Source: Candidatus Daviesbacteria bacterium GW2011_GWA1_41_61
Lineage (GTDB): Bacteria > Patescibacteriota > Microgenomatia > Daviesbacterales > UBA10151
Assembly (NCBI GenBank): GCA_000997385.1
Contig: LCBT01000005.1
Location: forward strand, 1-59,262
Length of the DNA stretch: 59,262 bases
Reading direction: 5' to 3'
Below, in pieces: positions 18,692 to 26,551 of the stretch. Within the stretch, counting starts at the first letter, position 1; every line of letters begins with the position of its first letter. The translations under genes were made by a program, and so were the position numbers. The notes beneath the pieces are model-generated. The model made no database searches. It saw only the letters and a list, made by a program, of their open reading frames with translations, and was not told the origin of the DNA.

Positions 18692-19031
18692 ATTCCAATA
18701 CCTCCAATCTTTTTGCTAAATCACTCTGCTCAATAGTTTTGAGTGCGATACCCGATAAGTAACCTATTGCAGTTGCCAGTTTAGTGCTGGTTTTATTTCT
18801 TCGTAGGTCGTTTATGGTCTGTTCTATCAGTTTCAATACATCTTGCGTATTTGAGATTGCTATTTCATCATCCCTTCCATAGCTTCGTTTGGGGCTTTTA
18901 CCACCATCATGTACTGCTTGGGTTCGTTTCTCTCGCATCTTTTCAGAATGCCAGAAACAAAAGCTATCAGCTTGGATCGCCTTGGCTTTGCACCGCTTTT
19001 TATCTGTTTTTATAAAGTTGCATTGATTCAT
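18660..19031 (-). CDS. Small zinc-binding mobile-element protein
   Basis: MNQCNFIKTDKKRCKAKAIQADSFCFWHSEKMREKR (C-x8-C-x9-C-x2-H). Confidence 0.7.
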   Translation of the reverse strand: MNQCNFIKTDKKRCKAKAIQADSFCFWHSEKMREKRTQAVHDGGKSPKRSYGRDDEIAISNTQDVLKLIEQTINDLRRNKTSTKLATAIGYLSGIALKTIEQSDLAKRLEVLEYAYKIKNESK

Positions 19032-19290
19032 AGTTACATAAGCTAATGGGTGTACCTCCTAATAACTGCTTGTTGAGATAGCCCACCCTTCCTAAAGGTT
19101 TCATCCGCACATGTTTCCGTTTTCTCTCGGTATGCGTTAGCTCATTACCTGTTCCAAACTGCTCCTTTCGGTCAGAAGGGAGGCTCTCGTAATGCGTCAA
19201 GAATAACCCCCACATTTTTCTGTGTCTGCTTTATAGAGACCATTGTTTCCATAGCTCAATGGTAAGCAGTACACCCAAACAGTTAGTTAT

Positions 19291-19548
19291 TTAGCCTCGC
19301 TCCTGTTTATTCCCACGAGTTTTCAATAATTGAGATATTCTATCTTTATAAGCCAATCGTTTTTGGAATGCCTCTTTGGTGTAAATAGCCACCTCCCAAT
19401 CACCAAGTAATTGACTAAATTGCTTTATAAGTACAAAGCCATTGATTTCTTTTTCCTGGTACTGATTTTTTGGGTCAAAAAAGGACAGGAGAAATAATCG
19501 TCTAATCTTATTTAGCCAATTTTGGCTGTGAGTATGTTTCATTTTCAT
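19291..19548 (-). CDS. Hypothetical protein
   Basis: 85-aa ORF in the element gene string. Confidence 0.45.
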   Translation of the reverse strand: MKMKHTHSQNWLNKIRRLFLLSFFDPKNQYQEKEINGFVLIKQFSQLLGDWEVAIYTKEAFQKRLAYKDRISQLLKTRGNKQERG

Positions 19549-19560
19549 ATCAATTTTTTG

Positions 19561-19791
19561 TTATTTGCTGGCAAATATCCTGTCTTTCAAGGTACGAATT
19601 GCATCTGCATATTCCCTGGCTTTGACAGTCAAAGTATTAGACCAGTAGTCATTAGATATTTTGCGACAGGCTGTCTCACTTTCAAATACAAACCAATAGA
19701 AACCAGAATCAGCTTCCAATCCAGCAATTGTGAGATTCGCAGCTACCAAAGCAGATGCTTCGTAAATGTCTTTGGTTTTATACCTTTCCAT
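19561..19791 (-). CDS. Small protein, DUF5659-like
   Basis: YKTKDIYEASALVAA...FVFES...AIRTLKDRIFASK; similar to 9530-9781 in element 1. Confidence 0.55.
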   Translation of the reverse strand: MERYKTKDIYEASALVAANLTIAGLEADSGFYWFVFESETACRKISNDYWSNTLTVKAREYADAIRTLKDRIFASK

Positions 19792-19960
19792 AAGTCACAG
19801 CCTCCTTTTTCATTTTGTTGAGAACTTTTAGAAATCCAGACAAGTTGAAGTATGCTTCAAAAGCTTGAGAGTCAGTCAAAGGCTGCTTCGAAAGAAGTTC
19901 GAGTTCTTTTTGGAGATTTTCCTTACATCTTTGGCTCAATTTCCGATCCATATGAGCCAA
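19778..19960 (-). CDS. Hypothetical small protein
   Basis: 60-aa ORF overlapping 19561-19791. Confidence 0.4.
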   Translation of the reverse strand: MAHMDRKLSQRCKENLQKELELLSKQPLTDSQAFEAYFNLSGFLKVLNKMKKEAVTYGKV

Positions 19961-20000
19961 GTGTAGAAAAATAGGGGTTGAGAAACGAAGGAGAGAAAAA

Positions 20001-20618
20001 CTACCCTTTTTTATCCCTGGACATGTGGAGTTTCTTTTTCACTAACCTACATCGCTTACTGATTTCAGTCTCATCAAATGGTCTGTTTCCGTAAATCGTT
20101 TCTCCGATTTCTCGCATACTTTTTCCCTGGTTATAAAGTTCTATCATCCGAATATCTGTGTCAGAGATTTCAATGGGCTCAAAATCTTTCAACCATCTGG
20201 ACTGCAATTCTTTTATCAGATTCCAATCTGCTCTTTCTAAATCTTTGGCAGTAGTTTTTCTAAAAATCTGAATAAAAAGCTCCCATTTTTGTTTTTCGAA
20301 GTTGTATGAAAGTATTGGTTGTAAGGAAGAAATCGCTGGCAATTGCAATTTACCTGATTTCAGAAGATTGCGAATTGGCTCCTCCCAGTTCGCGGGCAAA
20401 TTACATTCATTTACAATTCGCTTCGGTTCATGAATAAGTAATCTTTCTTTGACACCAAAATTACGAATCACCATTTTCTTATCTTTAGTTACAATCACTT
20501 CTGATTCATATTTCTGAATCTTTTTCAGAACCTTTTTACACTCTGATAATAATCTCTCGCTGTGCTCAAGAATAAAATGGGTTTTTATTTCGGTAACTGA
20601 ACTTTTTGCATTTTTCAT
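20001..20618 (-). CDS. Hypothetical protein with possible HTH C-terminus
   Basis: IRMIELYNQGKSMREIGETIYGNRPFDETEISKRCRLVKKKL. Confidence 0.6.
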   Translation of the reverse strand: MKNAKSSVTEIKTHFILEHSERLLSECKKVLKKIQKYESEVIVTKDKKMVIRNFGVKERLLIHEPKRIVNECNLPANWEEPIRNLLKSGKLQLPAISSLQPILSYNFEKQKWELFIQIFRKTTAKDLERADWNLIKELQSRWLKDFEPIEISDTDIRMIELYNQGKSMREIGETIYGNRPFDETEISKRCRLVKKKLHMSRDKKG

Positions 20619-20720
20619 ATCAATCTACATCTGTGCTCAATTGTACCAAAAAGAAGCCATAAACCTATAACTTTGGTCTGGTAATTGAGTTATAATAAGG
20701 CTGAAATTGAGATGTAAATT

Positions 20721-22343
20721 ATGACGAACAACACAGATAAACAAAAGGACAATACTACTTCCTCATCTCCTGTTATTACCGAAACTAACCTTGCACAGTT
20801 AGCCAGAGGATTGCTTCTGATGAATATCCAAAAGGAAATGGATGAACCAGGATACACTCCAATTGATAGAATCACGAAAAACCGCAAAGTTGTACAAAGA
20901 CGACAAGAGTACTGTAGCGATATTGAGCGGGTAATTAGCGAGGCGAAGCTTACAATCCATCTCCAATTAGAAGTTCAGAATGAAGTAAAAGTTGGTGAAA
21001 AGTCATACCAACCAGAGGAAATAATAAGTTACTATAATGGGATTTTCCTTGACCAAGTTCATCAGTTGAAAGATAAGCTTTTCAGAATGATTGCACTCCT
21101 GCTTTTAGTACCTGAAACAGCACAAGACAATCAAAAGAAAGACCCTAAAAAGATCGAATATCAGCCATTTCTAACTAAAAACGAAGTGAAACTGAAAGAG
21201 ATTGGTATTTACGACTTACTATCTCAATGGGGCTCTGGCAATCTTGCAAAGGCATTAGATAAGAGAACCTATCATCATCATTTTGTAAGTACATTACGAC
21301 TAAATAGTGACTTCCAAAACATAAAAATGTCCAGGATGATGCTCAACCCACTAACTTCAAATCAGTTGAGCGAATATGGTAAGAAGAGAATGGCGGAGAT
21401 TGGTGAAGAATCTTATAGAAAATGGAGAAAAGAACTCGTAGATAAGCAGCAAGAAATAATCGGTGAAATAGAACAAAACATTGAAGAGATTTCAGAAAAA
21501 CTTATCACCCATTTCAAAGTCCCTGCAACTCCTGTTGAATCTGCACCCATAATCAGTAAGTACATGGAGTTTTTGGCCTCTATGGACATACATAATGAAG
21601 CAAGTATAACCAAGATTCCTACTGACCTGAAACCATTGATAGACGGATTCCTCGAAATTGCTGAAAAAGAAATTGGTGGCACACTTCATCTTCCGTATTC
21701 AGTTTATCTTGTTGGAAGCTGTGCACGAGGAGAGTATATTCCTGGCTGCTCTGACATAAACCTTTATTTTATTTTCGATGCTGATACAAATACGAATCTT
21801 TCAAAGAGCAATCCACTCGTAAATCTTGTTTTTCTATCAAAGAAACAATATCAGTCTAACGCCCACAAAAAGGATCGTTTCATTTGTTGGTCTGATGGTG
21901 TCCTACTCCATGGCAATGGTTTCAAAATGGGAAAGAAGGACTTTCCTAAACCAGGATCACTGCTGTGCCTACTCCTGAACAAGGGGTTTATCGAAAAGCT
22001 TGAGCAGATCAGGAAAGAAGTTGCAGCATTGAAGAATCAAGACCCTGATACTTTGAGGCAGTACAGTGTAAAAATGGTCAAAATTATGCTGGATTTTGAT
22101 TTTGGGGTTGCAATGTCTAATAAACCTTTCTACACCGCAAGCAGGAAAGGTAAAATCGCCTACACCAAGGAATCATGGCCGAATGAACGCAGAACAAACA
22201 CTTTTGAGCAGATTTACTATAAAGGAATCATTCGGCAAGAGGATTTTCCAATGGTAATTGACACCTTCCTTGAAAATGCGAAGAAAAACTATCAGAAACT
22301 ACTTGATGTTGAGGCAGATATTATCAAAAATCCAGCTCGATAA
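20721..22343 (+). CDS. Nucleotidyltransferase-fold protein
   Basis: YLVGSCARGEYIPGCSDINLYFIF matches GS-x-R-G-x-SD-x-(D) motif with the second acidic residue replaced by Asn. Confidence 0.65.
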   Translation: MTNNTDKQKDNTTSSSPVITETNLAQLARGLLLMNIQKEMDEPGYTPIDRITKNRKVVQRRQEYCSDIERVISEAKLTIHLQLEVQNEVKVGEKSYQPEEIISYYNGIFLDQVHQLKDKLFRMIALLLLVPETAQDNQKKDPKKIEYQPFLTKNEVKLKEIGIYDLLSQWGSGNLAKALDKRTYHHHFVSTLRLNSDFQNIKMSRMMLNPLTSNQLSEYGKKRMAEIGEESYRKWRKELVDKQQEIIGEIEQNIEEISEKLITHFKVPATPVESAPIISKYMEFLASMDIHNEASITKIPTDLKPLIDGFLEIAEKEIGGTLHLPYSVYLVGSCARGEYIPGCSDINLYFIFDADTNTNLSKSNPLVNLVFLSKKQYQSNAHKKDRFICWSDGVLLHGNGFKMGKKDFPKPGSLLCLLLNKGFIEKLEQIRKEVAALKNQDPDTLRQYSVKMVKIMLDFDFGVAMSNKPFYTASRKGKIAYTKESWPNERRTNTFEQIYYKGIIRQEDFPMVIDTFLENAKKNYQKLLDVEADIIKNPAR

Positions 22344-22345
22344 TC

Positions 22346-22861
22346 TTACTTTTTGACTCTGTAGTGTAATTCAACAATTCCATCGTCAATTTTCTCAACT
22401 TTCATCAATTCCAGCTTGAGCTCGAAATCAGAAAGACTGAATACTGGGATTCCTTCCCCTAAAATTGAGGGGTTCACATCAAATATAACCTCGTTTATCA
22501 AACCTCTTTTTGCAAACTCGCTGTTCAGGGTTGACCCGCCTGTAATAATTGCCTCGTTGAAACCTTCTGATTCGAGAGTTTCAAGAGCTTGTTCTGGTGA
22601 GTTTGCCAATGTAAAACCATTTTTGAGATCAAGATTAGAGGTTGAAACTATAATCTTCTTCACACCTTCAAGTTCAGTGAGATAATCTCCTTCCCACTTG
22701 ATAACTGCCTCATAGGTCTTTCTACCCCAAATAAAACAACCAATCCTTTTAGCCAAACTTACGAATTGTATCCAGTTTGTATGTGACAAGAAATCTTCAC
22801 TACCAGATTTAGAAGCAATAATTCCATTCGCTGAAACTGCCATAGTTAGAATAATTTTCAT
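22346..22861 (-). CDS. Dihydrofolate reductase / RibD C-terminal-like reductase
   Basis: MKIILTMAVSANGIIA, FIWGRKTYEAV, EAIITGGSTLNSEFAKRGLINEVIFDVNPSILGEGIPVF. Confidence 0.87.
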   Translation of the reverse strand: MKIILTMAVSANGIIASKSGSEDFLSHTNWIQFVSLAKRIGCFIWGRKTYEAVIKWEGDYLTELEGVKKIIVSTSNLDLKNGFTLANSPEQALETLESEGFNEAIITGGSTLNSEFAKRGLINEVIFDVNPSILGEGIPVFSLSDFELKLELMKVEKIDDGIVELHYRVKK

Positions 22862-23187
22862 AATTCTTCTTCTGAAATAAGAGGGTAAATGTCAAAAGCC
22901 ACTTCTTCATAAGGATGGACTTTCCTAATTGCTGCGATAACTGCCTTTGCTTTTTTTTGATCGCTAACACATTCAATCCGTTCTTCTTGTACTTGTTCAA
23001 ACTTACCAATTTCGCCAATAGCTGGATGAGCACCTTCCATTGGCTTATATCTGCCTATTCCATCAACTGAATAGCTACAGTGACTGTAAAGCCCAATTTT
23101 CCCTGCCCCTGCGCCTCCTATTGCCTGACGAACTATATCAGTATGAGTTTTAGGTACAAAAACAACAATTTTTACAGTTTTATTCAT
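22858..23187 (-). CDS. Stand-alone NIF3/YqfO insert-like (PII-like fold) protein
   Basis: FVPKTHTDIVRQAIGGAGAGKIGLYSHCSYSVDGIGRYKPMEGAHPAIGEIG...HPYEEVAFDIYPL. Confidence 0.78.
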   Translation of the reverse strand: MNKTVKIVVFVPKTHTDIVRQAIGGAGAGKIGLYSHCSYSVDGIGRYKPMEGAHPAIGEIGKFEQVQEERIECVSDQKKAKAVIAAIRKVHPYEEVAFDIYPLISEEEL

Positions 23188-23567
23188 TTTTCCTCTATCA
23201 CTTGCTTCAATTTCTCTAAAATATCGGTAGTGAATGGCTCCTGTAATTCACCATTTTCCATCCACTCGTAATACTCAAAGTTCGTAGAATTATCGCTAAT
23301 TGGAGTCAGTGTATATTTGACATGATAATTTCCGTCTTTTTGAACCATTGTAAAACTATTATTTTTCAATTCAGTAAGTGTATATTCATTCCAAGTGCCA
23401 TTTTGACTCTGATTCCTGTAGATTGATCCGACTTTTACAGGCCATTCACTCGTTTCTTCTTTCACTAATGAACCAATCCATAAAGGTGTATTTTTCGGAT
23501 TTAGGACAAAGGAGATTATTTCACTTACTGGCTTGTCAATCTGGATCGTCAATCGCTTATCTTTCAT
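23184..23567 (-). CDS. SRPBCC/START-like domain protein
   Basis: IDKPVSEIISFVLNPKNTPLWIGSLVKEE...GSIYRN, size and pattern of polyketide-cyclase-like family. Confidence 0.65.
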   Translation of the reverse strand: MKDKRLTIQIDKPVSEIISFVLNPKNTPLWIGSLVKEETSEWPVKVGSIYRNQSQNGTWNEYTLTELKNNSFTMVQKDGNYHVKYTLTPISDNSTNFEYYEWMENGELQEPFTTDILEKLKQVIEEK

Positions 23568-23636
23568 AATTCATATTGTATCAAAACCTAAAGACTTGAG
23601 CGAGACTTTATTGACAATAATTGATACAATCAAATC

Positions 23637-23978
23637 ATGAGTGCAACACCATTTTCTCCCAGTGTAACTAAAGGCAATTTTGTCTTTACATCTGGCCAAA
23701 TCCATCTAAAAGAAGGAAAACTTCTTGAGGGGACAATCGAAGAAAAGACACATCAAGTAATGAAGAACCTTCAGGGAATACTTGAAAAGGCTGGCGTGAC
23801 TTTCAACGATGTTGTCAAAACGACCATTTACACCACAGACTTATCATTATATGGAAAAGTAAATGAGGTTTATTCGACATACTTTACCGACTCTTTTCCT
23901 GCAAGAGAAATGGTTTGCGTAAAAGAACTTCCTCTTGGAGCTGTATTAGAGATCAGCATGGTCGCCTTCAAATCCTAA
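23637..23978 (+). CDS. RidA family deaminase-like protein
   Basis: PFSPSVTKGNFVFTSGQIHLKEGKLLEGTIEEKTHQVMKNLQGILEKAGVTFNDVVKTTIYTTDL. Confidence 0.9.
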   Translation: MSATPFSPSVTKGNFVFTSGQIHLKEGKLLEGTIEEKTHQVMKNLQGILEKAGVTFNDVVKTTIYTTDLSLYGKVNEVYSTYFTDSFPAREMVCVKELPLGAVLEISMVAFKS

Positions 23979-24084
23979 AAGCTAACGCTTGTGGAGGATT
24001 GAGAAATTGTTGAAGTCTCTGAAGATCAAACTGGCTGATTTTGTGCCAAATTGTTCGAAGGTCATGCACTAATGCCTGCCAATT
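23968..24084 (-). pseudogene. Displaced native C-terminal tail of the element 2 integrase
   Basis: In frame with the integrase through AATTGGCAG (N-W-Q): ALVHDLRTIWHKISQFDLQRLQQFLNPPQALAFRI*. Confidence 0.75.
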
Positions 24085-24793
24085 AAAAAAGCCCGCCGGG
24101 ACATGATGAATGAAACTGGATAAAAAGGTTTCTCACTTCACCTCCCAAATCCGAGGCTCTAATCTTTTGTACCAGGCGCTGAAATATTTTCTTATCCGCC
24201 TGGGTATCACCCAAGTAAACCAAAGACCTTTCCTGATGTAATTTTTCAAACAAACGCATACGTTTCCCTAGCTTGAGTCTTACCAACTCAGTCCACTTAA
24301 AAAGAGGAAAAATAACTGCTTCGAGTCCCTGGGGATAAAGAATGTCGCCCCGAAAGATCCCCACTTCCTGAAGCTGATTTAAGAGCAAAGTCTCTCTTTG
24401 ATCTTCAGGAAGAGACAGGGAGTTTACCACCCTACCCATTACTCCCCCTGGCATGTTCAAAAACTGAGCATAAGCACCACATAAAGGTCTTGAAGAATAG
24501 ATGAAAACATTGTTTAATTCATCCTCATGCAGTCTTTCCAAAAATGCGTTCTCCTGCCCGGACAACTCGCCTACCGACAATCCAATCCTGAAACCTCGAG
24601 GTTTCAGGATTGGCCCATCAAGGTCAACAATAATGTCGCGTGGTCCGGGTATTTGGTCAATTGCCGCCTCTGAATTTTTCAAGGCGCCGGAATGAGGAAG
24701 CTGGGTGAGGTCAAGGCGCCCGCAGGAGACAGTTCTCCCTTGACTGGTTTGAATATCCCAAGGAATAATTTCGATGCAGCGATTATACACCAC
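24083..24793 (-). CDS. HAD-like hydrolase-related protein with palindromic insertion
   Basis: DIIVDLDGPIL motif, LVYLGDTQADKKIF. Confidence 0.6.
   Translation of the reverse strand: MVYNRCIEIIPWDIQTSQGRTVSCGRLDLTQLPHSGALKNSEAAIDQIPGPRDIIVDLDGPILKPRGFRIGLSVGELSGQENAFLERLHEDELNNVFIYSSRPLCGAYAQFLNMPGGVMGRVVNSLSLPEDQRETLLLNQLQEVGIFRGDILYPQGLEAVIFPLFKWTELVRLKLGKRMRLFEKLHQERSLVYLGDTQADKKIFQRLVQKIRASDLGGEVRNLFIQFHSSCPGGLF
24582..24613. repeat. Perfect 32-bp palindrome in frame in the HAD-like gene
   Basis: CCAATCCTGAAACCTCGAGGTTTCAGGATTGG, self-reverse-complementary. Confidence 0.95.
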
Positions 24794-24837
24794 TGAAGCT
24801 ATACAAGCAAAAACTTTCGGAAACCAAGAAATGTAGA

Positions 24838-25554
24838 CTAAAAATTTACCTTAATCCTGGCATTTTGAATGCCTGCCTCATAACCGGTGTTAGTTTTTAA
24901 CTGAAGTTTATAAATTTTTTTACCTGAAGTTAAGATAAAACCTTGAGAATTTACCCAGGAATAACTTTCAGTAGTTACTGAGACCTCAGATGGCAGCAGA
25001 GCCAACTTATCATCGCTGTTATAGATCCTGGCATAAGCTTTACCATTTCCCTGAAAAACCCGCAATGACACCTCAAGCTGCATGCTTTTGTATCCCGGAT
25101 AATCAGCCGGGTCTAAAGTAATCTGCAGAGCATCGACAGCAGTCCAATCTAAAGCACTGGAGGCCCCTCCTGTACCTAAAGGGATATACAAAGGGGCCTT
25201 AGTAGTGGAAACAGTATCTTTAGGTTCTTTTAAATCATTGACCTGAAGCTGTAAATCAGCCACCGTTCTCTCTAAACTCCTCACCTGGGTCTGCAAAGTT
25301 TTCAAACTAAGATCTTGACTGTCAATTTTAGAAGGAGTGGGGCTAGGTTTTTCCTTCCCGGAAGAAGAAGCAGGGCTGATAACTGCTGGCAGATTCTCGG
25401 GGGTCGGAGAAGCCTGAGTTAACTGAAAGGTCTCAGTTAAAGTAGTCAAAGGATCAATTGGGGAACTTTTATCTGCAACTCTATAAATTCTGACATAAGC
25501 TAACACTCCCATCATCAAAGAGATCAGCAGTACCAAAGGCAGAAACTTCACCAT
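24838..25554 (-). CDS. Membrane-anchored hypothetical protein with coiled coil and C-terminal beta domain
   Basis: N-terminal TM VKFLPLVLLISLMMGVLAYVRIY, coiled coil LQTQVRSLERTVADLQLQVNDLK. Confidence 0.65.
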   Translation of the reverse strand: MVKFLPLVLLISLMMGVLAYVRIYRVADKSSPIDPLTTLTETFQLTQASPTPENLPAVISPASSSGKEKPSPTPSKIDSQDLSLKTLQTQVRSLERTVADLQLQVNDLKEPKDTVSTTKAPLYIPLGTGGASSALDWTAVDALQITLDPADYPGYKSMQLEVSLRVFQGNGKAYARIYNSDDKLALLPSEVSVTTESYSWVNSQGFILTSGKKIYKLQLKTNTGYEAGIQNARIKVNF

Positions 25555-25623
25555 AGATTTATCATAACATGTTCATTCTAATTTATTATTAAATTCTAAG
25601 TTTTGATATAATTTCTTGATTAT

Positions 25624-26517
25624 ATGAAAATAATAGTACACAAAGAACAAGAAATCGGGATTCAAGACAGCCTAAACCTAGAACAGCAAAACGGCTCTCG
25701 AAGAAGGGTAAATTATAGCCTTGTTAATGCGGTGGTTAACAGTCGGGTTCTCGAGTTAAGACGATTAGATCAAGATTTAACAGTTACTACCCTCTCTGAA
25801 GAGGCCCAAGCAGCAATCCGAGAACATCGGCAAGAGGTCTTAGGAGATATTATTGACTGCAATATGGGGCTTATTGTTTCTATTGCTAAACAATATGCGG
25901 AAAAAGTAGAGTTGGAAGATCTAAAAGGTGTCGGTATTGTTACCCTGTTAGAAGCAATACCCCATTTTAAAATAGGAAGGGCTAAATTCTCCACCTTTGT
26001 CTTTCCCAGGATAAGAAAGGCTATCCATTGTTACGCCATAGAACAAAGATCTCCCATTAAAGAGACGGATTACCATTACAGAAAAGTCAAAAAAGCAGGA
26101 GGGTCTTCTGCAGCTCAAACTTATACAATCTTCAGTCTTTCTAAAGGCCTTAACCAAACTAATGCCGAAAGTGACCCGATTGAGAATATTCTGCCCAATG
26201 ATTTTATCGGAGATGTCGAACAAGAGGCTTTGTCTCCTCTCACTTTAATAGACTTGATGAATCTTGCTCAAGAAGCCGGGTTAGATTTCCGGCAGCAACG
26301 AATATTATGGCTGAGGGCAGTAATGTCTTCTGATGTATACAGAAGTTTCCCCCTAAGCCTAAGGGATATTGGTAAACTTTTGGTCCCTCCTGTTACTGGC
26401 GCAAGGGTAAAACAAATTGAAGATAAGATAAAAAGTAAGCTTTGCACACCAGCCTTTTTGCCCCGTTTGAGACAAATCCTTTCTCAAGGCACCCGGATCG
26501 ACGACTACTTAGCTTAA
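25624..26517 (+). CDS. RNA polymerase sigma-70-like factor
   Basis: CNMGLIVSIAKQYAEKVELEDLKGVGIVTLLEAIPHFKIGRAKFSTFVFPRIRKAI (region 2) and LSLRDIGKLLVPPVTGARVKQIEDKIKSKL (region 4). Confidence 0.83.
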   Translation: MKIIVHKEQEIGIQDSLNLEQQNGSRRRVNYSLVNAVVNSRVLELRRLDQDLTVTTLSEEAQAAIREHRQEVLGDIIDCNMGLIVSIAKQYAEKVELEDLKGVGIVTLLEAIPHFKIGRAKFSTFVFPRIRKAIHCYAIEQRSPIKETDYHYRKVKKAGGSSAAQTYTIFSLSKGLNQTNAESDPIENILPNDFIGDVEQEALSPLTLIDLMNLAQEAGLDFRQQRILWLRAVMSSDVYRSFPLSLRDIGKLLVPPVTGARVKQIEDKIKSKLCTPAFLPRLRQILSQGTRIDDYLA

Positions 26518-26551
26518 AAACTTAACTTTATGTTATGCTAAATATTAGTTT

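Larger units (their letters stand above)
16648..24084. mobile_element. Integrated element 2 (serine integrase) at tRNA-Trp 3' end
   Basis: 10-bp direct repeat CCTGCCAATT at 16648-16657 and 24075-24084; integrase abuts tRNA; integrase native tail recovered in frame next to the right repeat. Confidence 0.8.

Noticed and set aside
16648-20640. Element 2 ending before the nucleotidyltransferase at 20721
   Set aside because: No core repeat found there, while CCTGCCAATT and the in-frame integrase tail place the end at 24084.
24501-24695. Plus-strand ORF sharing the peptide ILKPRGFRIG with the HAD-like protein
   Set aside because: The shared peptide is a trivial consequence of the perfect DNA palindrome, not homology.
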